A stretch of 20,065 nt of DNA from a virus (IMGVR_UViG_3300044948_000326:1-20065); one strand, 5' to 3'. Shown: positions 1-5,727, numbered from the stretch's first letter. Notes: generated from the letters alone by a model not told the origin. Program-made: numbers and translations.

Positions 1-1
1 T

Positions 2-319
2 AGCTTCCTAGCGCAAGCAGGTGCGCCAGGCAAGCGTATTGTCCTACCAGAAGCACGTACAATGATTCACCGTGTTAGTTCAGGTACTCCGGGCACCCGT
101 GGTAGTGTACACGTACAAGACCTACAGTTTGAAGATGCTAAACGTAGCTTTGAAGAGTCAGTGCGCATTAACAAACGTCTAACAGAGTTATATGCACGTC
201 ACAATACTGCTGGTAAAACGTACGACGAACTATATGAAGCAATGAAGTTTGATACATTCTTGTCAGCAGATGAAGCAGTGGCCTACGGTTTAGCCGACGA
301 AGTTATTACGAAACGTTAA
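2..319 (+). CDS. clpP: ATP-dependent Clp protease proteolytic subunit, 3' part
   Basis: The frame is open from base 2 and the 5' end lies outside the window, so about 105 C-terminal residues are visible. The segment AGAPGKRIVLPEARTMIH matches the ClpP region leading to the catalytic histidine (codon 68-70). KFDTFLSADEAVAYGL matches the region with the catalytic aspartate (codon 251-253). The catalytic serine would lie just upstream of the window, so an intact triad cannot be confirmed. ClpP forms a barrel-shaped cytoplasmic serine protease that works with an AAA+ unfoldase such as ClpX or ClpA. No unfoldase gene is seen here, so a phage ClpP would presumably dock on host unfoldases (inference). 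The stop codon overlaps the next start as TAATG, which suggests translational coupling. Confidence 0.9.
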   Translation, partial: SFLAQAGAPGKRIVLPEARTMIHRVSSGTPGTRGSVHVQDLQFEDAKRSFEESVRINKRLTELYARHNTAGKTYDELYEAMKFDTFLSADEAVAYGLADEVITKR

Positions 320-1644
320 TGCTTAAAGATACATTTTGCTCCAGTCCTTGGTTCCACTTTAGAATAACGCCAGCAGGCTATTACATTCCCTGTCGTTGGA
401 TGAGTGAATGGCGACCAGGTGACGGGCAAAGTGATTACAATATCTGCGACACATCAATTGCAGAGTTTATGAACAGTCCTACAATGTGTGCGTTTCGTAC
501 ACAGCAACTATCCGGTATTCCTAGTACAGAATGCCAGGGCTGTTATTACGAAGATCAGCATAATAAAGTTAGTGGTCGTCAACGGCAACTACTGAAAAGT
601 GCTGTTACTGTAGATAACTTTAATAAGACATTTGTCAGCAGTCCGCATTGGTCAAATTTTAATTACTCGTATAAGAATGATGGGCAAATCAATCGCACGC
701 CAGTTGATATTCAAATTGATCTAGGTAATACTTGTAATAGTAGCTGTATCATGTGTAATCCTACCTACAGCAGTCGTCTAACTAAAGAGTATGAACAGTT
801 AACAGCTATTGAGCCTACAATTTTTAAAACCTATGATCGTTTTAAGAATTGGTCAGACAATGATGAGTTAGTAGATAAGTTTGTTACTGAGTTAATAGAA
901 ATAAAAGGTCTTAAGTATCTACACTTTTTAGGTGGAGAAACACTTTATCTAAAGAGCTTTTATCGTATATGTTCAGCATTAATTGCCGCAGGTATTAGCC
1001 GTGATATCATTGTGGGCATTACTACCAATGGTACTATCTACAGTGATGAACTTGCTGATATTATAAGTGAGTTTAAACAGTTTCATCTAGGCGTTAGTAT
1101 AGAAACATTCGACTCACTAAACGATTATATACGCTATCCAAGTAAGATTGATGAAGTTAAACATAATCTAGATCGTTTTCTAGCACTACGTGATTCTACA
1201 GGCATACAAATTACCTTACGTATTACACCTAGCATCTATACCATATATCATTTAGATCAAGTGTTTGAGTACATGTTGGTCAATGGCGTTATTGCTGAAA
1301 GTTGCAATATTCTTAGCGATCCCACTTGCCTGCGCATTGAACTGTTGCCCAATGATCTACGTAAGACTGCCGTAGCAAAATTAGATCAAGTAATCCAACG
1401 GCATAGTTTGGTTCCGAATGAAACCATAATTAATCGCCGTAGAGAAGACCTTGTAAGACCTGTGATCAGCAACTTAATCTTTGAGTATAAACAGCTCTTA
1501 GAAGCTATACAGGTGCCCTTAGACTGCGAACAAGAACGTGCGAATCTAGTTAAGTTTACCAAGGCATTTGAACAAGTACACAACAATAATATATTGGATC
1601 ATTTACCGGAATATGAAGAATTTCTCAGAAGCTACGGCTATTAA
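319..1644 (+). CDS. Radical SAM protein with N-terminal twitch/SPASM-like cysteine cluster
   Basis: 441 residues. The radical SAM signature CNSSCIMC (C139, C143, C146) should bind the [4Fe-4S] cluster that cleaves S-adenosylmethionine. LHFLGGETLYL near residue 205 is the GGE motif that contacts SAM. Before the barrel, residues 1-80 hold CSSPW (C7), PCRW (C25) and CQGC (C72, C75). This pattern of four cysteines resembles the auxiliary-cluster 'twitch' domain of peptide-modifying radical SAM enzymes, but placed at the N-terminus. Proteins of this layout occur in phages; their substrates are generally unknown. The start overlaps the clpP stop by one base. The 3' end overlaps the next small gene by 32 nt, which makes that product a candidate partner or substrate, with no direct proof. 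The fold is clear; the reaction is not. Confidence 0.85.
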   Translation: MLKDTFCSSPWFHFRITPAGYYIPCRWMSEWRPGDGQSDYNICDTSIAEFMNSPTMCAFRTQQLSGIPSTECQGCYYEDQHNKVSGRQRQLLKSAVTVDNFNKTFVSSPHWSNFNYSYKNDGQINRTPVDIQIDLGNTCNSSCIMCNPTYSSRLTKEYEQLTAIEPTIFKTYDRFKNWSDNDELVDKFVTELIEIKGLKYLHFLGGETLYLKSFYRICSALIAAGISRDIIVGITTNGTIYSDELADIISEFKQFHLGVSIETFDSLNDYIRYPSKIDEVKHNLDRFLALRDSTGIQITLRITPSIYTIYHLDQVFEYMLVNGVIAESCNILSDPTCLRIELLPNDLRKTAVAKLDQVIQRHSLVPNETIINRRREDLVRPVISNLIFEYKQLLEAIQVPLDCEQERANLVKFTKAFEQVHNNNILDHLPEYEEFLRSYGY

Positions 1645-2002
1645 ACCTCAATTAACTTCTATTATAGAGTTAATACTAACACCTGTTGATAAGTGTGTTT
1701 GTGTGGCCTTGATTAATGGGCAGGTAGTACACGATGGGCTATTAGATAGTAATAAATCAATCCTAGTTAAAGGTTATCCAATTGATGGTCCTATTGAAAT
1801 TAAGGTTATTGTAACACGCCAGCATCCAGAAGCAGTAGAAGTTAAAGTTATTATTGACGGCCACGAAATTATTCCTTTATATCAGGATACTGTAGCAAAA
1901 CCTACTACCAGTTACTTAAATTTTAACGGTGAGTGGACTATGCGGATTCCTAGTTTTTATCCGTGGCTACATGAAATTACTGGTCAAGGGTGGGTCGCAT
2001 AA
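1613..2002 (+). CDS. Hypothetical protein, 129 aa, overlapping the radical SAM gene
   Basis: I do not recognise this family. The product has a valine/isoleucine-rich alternating pattern suggestive of a beta-sandwich and an aromatic C-terminus (GEWTMRIPSFYPWLHEITGQ). The ATG at 1613 is chosen over the in-frame ATG at 1568 because it leaves only a 32-nt overlap with the upstream gene instead of 77 nt; a weak GGA lies just before it. No signal peptide, membrane segment or catalytic motif is visible. The overlap suggests it is co-translated with the radical SAM enzyme. It is followed by a strong promoter rather than a terminator. Confidence 0.7.
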   Translation: MKNFSEATAIKPQLTSIIELILTPVDKCVCVALINGQVVHDGLLDSNKSILVKGYPIDGPIEIKVIVTRQHPEAVEVKVIIDGHEIIPLYQDTVAKPTTSYLNFNGEWTMRIPSFYPWLHEITGQGWVA

Positions 2003-2009
2003 ATTTTGG

Positions 2010-2038
2010 TTGACTTTTTGGTTAAGTGGTAGTATAAT
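2010..2038 (+). promoter_or_regulatory. Sigma70-like promoter for the small-gene cluster
   Basis: TTGACT (2010-2015), a 17-nt spacer and a perfect TATAAT (2033-2038). Predicted transcription starts near 2045, about 30 nt before the gene at 2075. The 16 bases TTGACTTTTTGGTTAA recur exactly at the ligase promoter (18868), and the leader TTTGTAAGTTAA recurs after the promoter at 4136. Confidence 0.85.
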
Positions 2039-2074
2039 ATGTTTGTAAGTTAATTAAACAACAGGAGAATTAAA

Positions 2075-2269
2075 ATGCGATTCGAAGTTAGTTACAAAAC
2101 TTTAGCACGTGGACTTAATGAAGGTGGTAGTATTCAAGGCACTGATGGTCCAAGTAATTATGTTGTTGTAGTAGAAGCACCAAACCAAGATTATGCAGAA
2201 CATCAAGTACGTAATATGAATGGTGGTGCTAATCGTTGTATTATTCAATACGCACGTCACATTGGTTAA
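2075..2269 (+). CDS. Hypothetical small protein, 64 aa
   Basis: No family recognised. The start is well supported by AGGAG at 2063-2067, eight bases before the ATG. The product (MRFEVSYKTLARGLNEGG...) is soluble, with a central stretch NYVVVVEAPNQDYAEHQVRN that looks like a beta strand followed by a helix. No signal peptide or metal-binding motif is visible. It is the first gene after the strong promoter at 2010 and is followed 11 nt later by another small gene, so the two are probably co-transcribed. Its position in a host-like-promoter cluster suggests a host-interaction role, which is inference only. Confidence 0.75.
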   Translation: MRFEVSYKTLARGLNEGGSIQGTDGPSNYVVVVEAPNQDYAEHQVRNMNGGANRCIIQYARHIG

Positions 2270-2280
2270 GGAGAAATAAA

Positions 2281-2475
2281 ATGGCAATAACAAATAATGG
2301 AATAACAAAAAATGTAAATGAGTTTAATGTCAGTTTATATGACAATGGATTTACTTTACAATATTCTGGTCACACAGATGATGATAATTGGGTAGATACA
2401 AGATTAATTGTATCCGACATTGATAAATTGTGTGAGATAATCCGCGGGCTATCGGCACTTCCACGTCGTCTTTAG
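2281..2475 (+). CDS. Hypothetical small protein, 64 aa
   Basis: No family recognised. The start at 2281 is preferred over an in-frame ATG at 2236 because it follows a strong AAGGAGA ribosome-binding site and does not overlap the preceding gene. The product is acidic in the middle (HTDDDNWVDTRLIVSDIDKL) and basic at the end (LPRRL). No membrane segment or known motif is seen. It lies in the same transcription unit as the genes at 2075 and 2484, with an 8-nt gap to the latter. Confidence 0.7.
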   Translation: MAITNNGITKNVNEFNVSLYDNGFTLQYSGHTDDDNWVDTRLIVSDIDKLCEIIRGLSALPRRL

Positions 2476-2483
2476 GAGATAGT

Positions 2484-2792
2484 ATGTCTTTATTTAAAGT
2501 AGCAGGGGTTTCAACATTAAATGGCGTTACCAAAGTACGCTTTGCTAATGATTTTGTTAGTCGAGTTAAGATGTTAATTAAATCAGGTCATACTGATATC
2601 GAATTAATTGAACTAGCGGCTCCGTTGACTAAAGCAGGAGTGGTTGCGTATCTTAAAACCACTGACTTAATGCAGACAGCTCGATATGCAGAAGCAATTA
2701 ACCTATCGGATGAGAAATATAATACTGTTAGGGTTACTAAGCCGGCAATCAGTTTAGAAGCAATTCGAGCACGGGTGGGTATAGTTGCATAA
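2484..2792 (+). CDS. Hypothetical protein, 102 aa
   Basis: No family recognised with confidence. AGGAG at 2474-2478, overlapping the previous stop codon, sets the ATG at 2484. The product MSLFKVAGVSTLNGVTKVRFANDFVSRVKMLI... looks like a small alpha/beta protein. Its second half contains helical segments (DLMQTARYAEAINLSDEKYN). There is no signal peptide. It is the last gene before the hairpin at 2841, which probably ends this unit. Confidence 0.75.
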   Translation: MSLFKVAGVSTLNGVTKVRFANDFVSRVKMLIKSGHTDIELIELAAPLTKAGVVAYLKTTDLMQTARYAEAINLSDEKYNTVRVTKPAISLEAIRARVGIVA

Positions 2793-2840
2793 TAGTATAA
2801 TTCTGTTACAAAATATTTACACCTTAAAGGTTAAATACTG

Positions 2841-2862
2841 ATAACGGCGCCCTGTTATTTTT
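2841..2862 (+). terminator. Probable rho-independent terminator
   Basis: ATAACGG (2841-2847) pairs with CTGTTAT (2852-2858), 7 bp with one G-U, across a CGCC loop, and TTTT follows. It lies between the small-gene cluster and the exported-protein gene. The stem is short and one G-U pair weakens it, so termination may be partial. TTAAATACT just upstream (2831-2839) resembles part of a T4 late promoter but lacks the leading TA. Confidence 0.6.
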
Positions 2863-2888
2863 CCGACGCTCGATAGGAGGAATACAGA

Positions 2889-3317
2889 ATGCGTAAAATA
2901 CTATTATTGTTAACAGCATCGTTATTTCAGTCTGTGGCGGCAGCTGAATTGCCTAAGGAAATGTACATGCCCGATGATGCCGGTGGGGTTGTTGTGTTAA
3001 CTACACGACCATGTACTGTTGAGAAGATGGCAGAAGAATATCCGTATCGTGCTTATGCTACGGAAAGTTCTGATTTGGTCAATCATGAAGGATGTTGGAA
3101 TAGTCCAGACACTTCTGAAATTCCAACCCAGCTGATGTCAAAGTCAGAAGGAGCAGGTCCAGCACCTACTATACGTGTTATACCGTTGGTTAATACTTGG
3201 TGGGTAGAAGGCGGCAGAGCAACATTTATGCAACGAAATTTTAGTACAGAAAAGAAGAGATATCTTAGTAATGGTACAATTGAAATGACATTACCGCCAA
3301 TTGTAGTAAAACCGTAG
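2889..3317 (+). CDS. Predicted exported protein, 142 aa, function unknown
   Basis: The N-terminus MRKILLLLTASLFQSVAAAE is a textbook Sec signal peptide: two positive residues, a leucine-rich core, and a likely AAA|E cleavage site after residue 19. The mature part of about 123 residues has two cysteines (C42, C69) that could form a disulfide in the periplasm, a tryptophan-rich stretch (NTWWVEGG) and a proline/valine-rich end. A strong AGGAGG ribosome-binding site lies before the ATG. No lipobox is seen. The family is not recognised. A phage-encoded periplasmic protein could act in superinfection exclusion or envelope remodelling, but this is speculation. Confidence 0.8.
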   Translation: MRKILLLLTASLFQSVAAAELPKEMYMPDDAGGVVVLTTRPCTVEKMAEEYPYRAYATESSDLVNHEGCWNSPDTSEIPTQLMSKSEGAGPAPTIRVIPLVNTWWVEGGRATFMQRNFSTEKKRYLSNGTIEMTLPPIVVKP

Positions 3318-3325
3318 GAAGTAAA

Positions 3326-3457
3326 ATGAAAACACGTAAACTAGTAAGAAAAATGTATAGAGCCTGTGTACGACACAATGTAACAAAACAAAAGAAATTG
3401 TGGCTAAAAATACTCAAAAAGTCTTTAAAACACAAACATACTGAAACTATGCAATAA
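3326..3457 (+). CDS. Small basic protein, 43 aa
   Basis: Read directly as ATG at 3326 to TAA at 3455-3457. The product starts MKTRKLVRKMYRACVRHNVT and continues lysine-rich (KQKKLWLKILKKSLKHKH). It is strongly basic, probably helical, and could bind nucleic acid; the function is unknown. TAGGAAG, overlapping the preceding stop, serves as ribosome-binding site, which suggests coupling to the exported-protein gene. It ends a few bases before the next promoter. The placement, start signal and clean fit between neighbours support a real gene, but its small size leaves doubt. Confidence 0.6.
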   Translation: MKTRKLVRKMYRACVRHNVTKQKKLWLKILKKSLKHKHTETMQ

Positions 3458-3461
3458 ATAG

Positions 3462-3490
3462 TTGACTACGTGATTATAGTATGTTATTAT
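3462..3490 (+). promoter_or_regulatory. Sigma70-like promoter upstream of the cold-shock gene
   Basis: TTGACT (3462-3467), 17-nt spacer, TATTAT (3485-3490). The predicted start near 3497 gives a leader of about 30 nt before the cold-shock ATG. No other convincing promoter is seen before the tmRNA, so this one may also drive it. Confidence 0.75.
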
Positions 3491-3528
3491 AGTTATGTAG
3501 TAAATTAAATATAAAGGAAGTAACAGTA

Positions 3529-3732
3529 ATGGCAACAGGTAAAGTAAAATGGTTTTCGGATTCAAAAGGTTTTGGATTTATCACTCCAGACGCAGGAGGT
3601 GAGGATTTATTTGCTCACTTCTCAGCAATTGAGAGCACAGGTTTCAAAACACTAGCAGAAAACCAAGCAGTAAAGTTTGAAGTAACACAAGGTCCTAAGG
3701 GCAAGCAAGCTTCGAATATTGTACCAGTGTAA
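3529..3732 (+). CDS. csp: Cold-shock domain protein (CspA family)
   Basis: 67 residues, the usual length of a single-domain bacterial cold-shock protein. The RNA-binding motifs are intact: KGFGFI (RNP1) near residue 14 and DLFAHF (RNP2) near residue 27, with the typical GKVKWF start. These proteins bind single-stranded nucleic acid and melt RNA secondary structure in the cytoplasm. AAGGAAG lies before the ATG. It sits about 10-20 nt upstream of the tmRNA acceptor piece with no terminator in between, so the two may share a primary transcript. A short hairpin (AGTGT-AAT-ACACT, 3726-3738) spans the stop codon and may mark the boundary for processing. Confidence 0.95.
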   Translation: MATGKVKWFSDSKGFGFITPDAGGEDLFAHFSAIESTGFKTLAENQAVKFEVTQGPKGKQASNIVPV

Positions 3733-3759
3733 TACACTAGTACTAAAGAAATTGTTGTA

Positions 3760-3824
3760 GCCGTAAGGCAAAGTTGTAAAGTAATACATGTTGGACGGCG
3801 GTTCGATTCCGCCCAGGTCCACCA
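3760..3824 (+). ncRNA. tmRNA acceptor piece (3' tRNA-like half)
   Basis: This piece contains a GCC-GTAA-GGC tetraloop hairpin (3760-3769), the helix 2 strands at 3772-3777 and 3787-3793, the T-arm (3797-3813), the acceptor strand (3814-3820), discriminator A and CCA. GGACGGCGGTTCGATTCCGC closely resembles the 3' end of known tmRNAs. It is not a tRNA because no D-arm or anticodon arm precedes it. Confidence 0.88.
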
Positions 3825-3968
3825 AAAGTATATTGTCACTAAGGTCCCGTAAGGATTATGTCTTTAGCGAGATAGTATGCTTCTGATGGGCCTGACCAGG
3901 TTTCGACAGCGTGAGATAGGATAACAACTCAACACGTGGGGTCACGTAAAATACAAAATCTTGTAAAT

Positions 3969-4058
3969 GCAAAAACATCTACAACTGGTGCTGTAAAAGT
4001 ATCTATGGGTCGTGGCTTCCGCTTCGGTTCTGCTACTAAAACAGCAACGTTTGCCTAA
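3969..4058 (+). other. tmRNA proteolysis-tag reading frame, 29 codons
   Basis: The predicted resume codon GCA (3969-3971) lies at nucleotide 82 of the coding piece, close to position 90 in E. coli tmRNA. The frame stays open to TAA (4056-4058). The tag begins AKTSTTGAVKVSMG and ends GSATKTATFA. Common tags are roughly 8-15 residues long and usually end in ALAA or AVAA. This one is about twice as long, basic, and ends in Phe-Ala. The other two frames from the same point give MQKHLQLVL-stop (starting at ATG 3967) and a 24-codon frame with no alanine start, and both fit tmRNA rules less well. The exact resume position is an inference. Confidence 0.7.
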
Positions 4059-4070
4059 GAAACAAACACC

Positions 4071-4090
4071 ACGGGGTAACTATACCTTGT
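4071..4090 (+). other. Hairpin after the tmRNA tag stop codon
   Basis: ACGGGGTA (4071-4078) pairs with TACCTTGT (4083-4090), 8 bp including two G-U pairs, across an ACTA loop. It lies 12 nt after the tag stop codon and probably forms a 3' structural element of the coding piece. I could not build convincing pseudoknots from this region. Confidence 0.55.
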
Positions 4091-4104
4091 AATCAAAACT
4101 AGTA

Positions 4105-4133
4105 GGAAGCTCACTTCGGTGGGCTTTCTTTTT
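4105..4133 (+). terminator. Rho-independent terminator of the tmRNA gene
   Basis: GGAAGCTCAC and GTGGGCTTTC form a 10-bp stem with two G-U pairs around a TTCG tetraloop, followed by TTTTT. It ends three bases before the -35 box of the next promoter. Confidence 0.9.
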
Positions 4134-4135
4134 GC

Positions 4136-4163
4136 TTGACAATTCTATAAAAGAGTGTATAAT
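4136..4163 (+). promoter_or_regulatory. Sigma70-like promoter of the ParB-like operon
   Basis: Consensus TTGACA (4136-4141), 16-nt spacer, consensus TATAAT (4158-4163). The transcribed leader contains TTTGTAAGTTAA, which is also found downstream of the promoter at 2010. Confidence 0.88.
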
Positions 4164-4198
4164 AGCATTTGTAAGTTAACAACTAAGAGAGAATACAT

Positions 4199-5305
4199 AT
4201 GGCTAAGATTAGTAAAACAAAACTTAAAGAACAACGTATTGCTAAATTTTTAGCACCTTTTGCTACTAAATTTGAAATCGATGATACAGCGATTGATCTT
4301 CGGGTCATGTCTGAAAACTATCCTAACGGTATTATCCCTAACAAGGATATCGGTGAAGCAGTAGCCGCTGTAGTTGGCCCAGCGCCTGCTCTACGCTTGT
4401 CTGTTGACCCAAGACAACTTAATGTTCCTAAATTTGCTTGGGTAGCCATGGACGATATTGCTATTAATCCACGTTTCCAACGTGACGTTATGCCAAACCA
4501 TATTGCTAAAATTGAATCATTATTCAAAACAGAAACGATTATTGTGCCATGCGCCATTAAAGATCCAATTTCAGGCAAGTTTTTGTTTTGGGATGGCCAT
4601 CACACTACTCGAGTATGTGAACGTCAGGGTTGGACTCATATGCCTGTATGGTACACCGAAGCTCAAATTGATGACACACATTCTTTAGAGGAAGCAACAA
4701 AGATTCTAATTAGCCATGCTGGTAACAGTATGATTACTATTAACAAGAGCGGCAAGCGTGAACTGAGTTTATATGACGCACACATGATTGGTGTTGATTG
4801 TGGCCACGAAGAACCCACAAGAATCCAATCGATTTGTGATACTAACAATGTACGAATTCGTCGTACTAGTTCCAAAGCAGGTGACATTAGCCATATTAAT
4901 CACTTATACGGAGCATATAATCTCTTACAAGCTAGTTCAAGCCTTAAAGGACTTTACTTGGCAAAAGCACTAAACTTTTTTCGCACCACTTGGCCTAAAG
5001 AAGAAATTCAACCAATTGTTATGCTTAGTATGGCACGGTTGTATCAGCGAACAGAATTAGACACAGGCGTATTGTTACCGCCAGCGTTTGATGTTGAATT
5101 AGGTAACATTCTTAAAAGTAACTATGGTCCGGCTGATGTAGTACACGACGAAACTACTGGTTTTAAGGCACAGTATATTAATCACTTTGGTTCACTAGCA
5201 GGGCACCCTGAAGTTGTTACAAGCGGGTTAATCCTTACCTATAACAAACATGGCAAAGGCGGTTTCAAGTTAGCACAACCTGAAGCTACGTACCCTGTAA
5301 AATGA
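4199..5305 (+). CDS. ParB/sulfiredoxin-fold domain protein
   Basis: 368 residues. The central segment (about residues 80-152) reads INPRFQRDVMPNHIAKIESL, then PCAIKDPISGKFLFWDGHHT (the DGHHTTR motif is residues 132-138), then GWTHMPVWY. This matches the ParB N-terminal-domain layout: a statement of positions to satisfy, a 'my value is' strand, a G-x-H-R-like box, and a closing strand. In ParB proteins this box binds CTP; in related phage and plasmid proteins it can be linked to nuclease or phosphotransfer activity. Which applies here cannot be read from the sequence. The remaining 200 residues are not recognised, and no helix-turn-helix was identified with confidence. The ribosome-binding site is AGAGAG. 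The stop overlaps the next start (ATGA), so the two proteins are translationally coupled. Confidence 0.65.
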   Translation: MAKISKTKLKEQRIAKFLAPFATKFEIDDTAIDLRVMSENYPNGIIPNKDIGEAVAAVVGPAPALRLSVDPRQLNVPKFAWVAMDDIAINPRFQRDVMPNHIAKIESLFKTETIIVPCAIKDPISGKFLFWDGHHTTRVCERQGWTHMPVWYTEAQIDDTHSLEEATKILISHAGNSMITINKSGKRELSLYDAHMIGVDCGHEEPTRIQSICDTNNVRIRRTSSKAGDISHINHLYGAYNLLQASSSLKGLYLAKALNFFRTTWPKEEIQPIVMLSMARLYQRTELDTGVLLPPAFDVELGNILKSNYGPADVVHDETTGFKAQYINHFGSLAGHPEVVTSGLILTYNKHGKGGFKLAQPEATYPVK

Positions 5306-5727
5306 TTAAAGACTACATTCTATACTTTAAGAAGTGCCCAGGGGTTGTTGACCCTCGTCACTTCAAAGTGGGCATTGCTCAACTAACCACTGCTCGATCA
5401 CGACTTGCTACATACCAGAATGCTGTAGGTCCGGTTTGGGAAGAAAGTTTCATGCGAGTATGGCTTGGAGATGAAAATCAAATTCGTATAGCAGAGCGAC
5501 AATTCAAACGTTATTTTAAAGATAAAATATCAAGCGCAGAAGCAGGTCTTAGTGAATGGATTTGCGATATTGATCTCGAAGATTTGCTAGAATTTATCAC
5601 TGAGCTTCGAGAAGAGCACTTCATTAAATTTATCGATGCGCCTGCTGAATTTTTACCATTAACAATGCCATTATGTGAGGACTTGGCAGATTGGTATCAA
5701 GAACAAACAAGTAGAGAAAACAGTTGA
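5302..5727 (+). CDS. GIY-YIG-like (T5orf172/Mug113-type) nuclease-fold protein
   Basis: 141 residues. YILYF (5-9), then FKVGIA (21-26), RSRLATYQN (32-40) and an acidic residue in IAERQFKRYF (E65) follow the order of the GIY-YIG fold: two tyrosine-bearing strands, a conserved arginine and a metal-binding glutamate. The spacing resembles the T5orf172 branch found in many phages. These proteins are presumed DNA nucleases, sometimes homing-type, but activity here is unproven. The ATG overlaps the upstream stop by four bases, which links it to the ParB-like protein. The C-terminal half is acidic and unrecognised. The stop codon sits inside the -35 box of the groESL promoter. Confidence 0.6.
   Translation: MIKDYILYFKKCPGVVDPRHFKVGIAQLTTARSRLATYQNAVGPVWEESFMRVWLGDENQIRIAERQFKRYFKDKISSAEAGLSEWICDIDLEDLLEFITELREEHFIKFIDAPAEFLPLTMPLCEDLADWYQEQTSRENS

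Larger units (their letters stand above)
3745..4133 (+). ncRNA. ssrA: Circularly permuted (two-piece) tmRNA
   Basis: tmRNA rescues stalled ribosomes and tags the nascent protein for proteolysis. In this gene the 3' tRNA-like half precedes the 5' half. GGGCCTG (3888-3894) pairs with CAGGTCC (3814-3820) as a 7-bp acceptor stem. Its third pair is G-U, the alanyl-tRNA synthetase identity element, followed by discriminator A and an encoded CCA (3822-3824). The T-arm is GGCGG-TTCGATT-CCGCC (3797-3813). The two pieces also pair as helix 2: CAGCGTG (3907-3913) with CATGTTG (3787-3793), and ACAACT (3924-3929) with AGTTGT (3772-3777). The D-loop-like GGTTTCGACAG follows the 5' end. The acceptor piece ends at 3824, a spacer follows to 3887, and the coding piece runs from 3888 to the terminator. 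The 5' boundary of the acceptor piece is estimated. Mature ends would need processing by host or phage nucleases. Confidence 0.92.

Noticed and set aside
1568-1612. Upstream ATG for the 129-residue protein
   Set aside because: It would overlap the radical SAM gene by 77 nt without a ribosome-binding site. The ATG at 1613 is the more economical start.
2796-2801. TATAAT just after the 102-residue gene
   Set aside because: No TTGACA-like box lies 16-18 bases upstream, so it is not supported as a promoter.
3781-3824. A possible tRNA gene
   Set aside because: Only a T-arm, acceptor strand and CCA are present, with no anticodon or D-arm upstream. The missing 5' half is found downstream at 3888, so this is the acceptor piece of tmRNA.
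3615-3839. Minus-strand open reading frame containing WAESNRRP
   Set aside because: This peptide is the typical false product of reading the T-arm and acceptor end of a tRNA-like RNA backwards. It overlaps csp and the tmRNA acceptor piece.
3967-3996. Alternative tmRNA tag reading MQKHLQLVL
   Set aside because: It would need an AUG resume codon and ends within 10 codons without an alanine-rich tail. The GCA frame matches known resume-codon usage and position better.
4458-4688. Overlapping + strand frame inside the ParB-like gene
   Set aside because: It is an out-of-frame shadow of a gene with clear motifs and has no start signal of its own.
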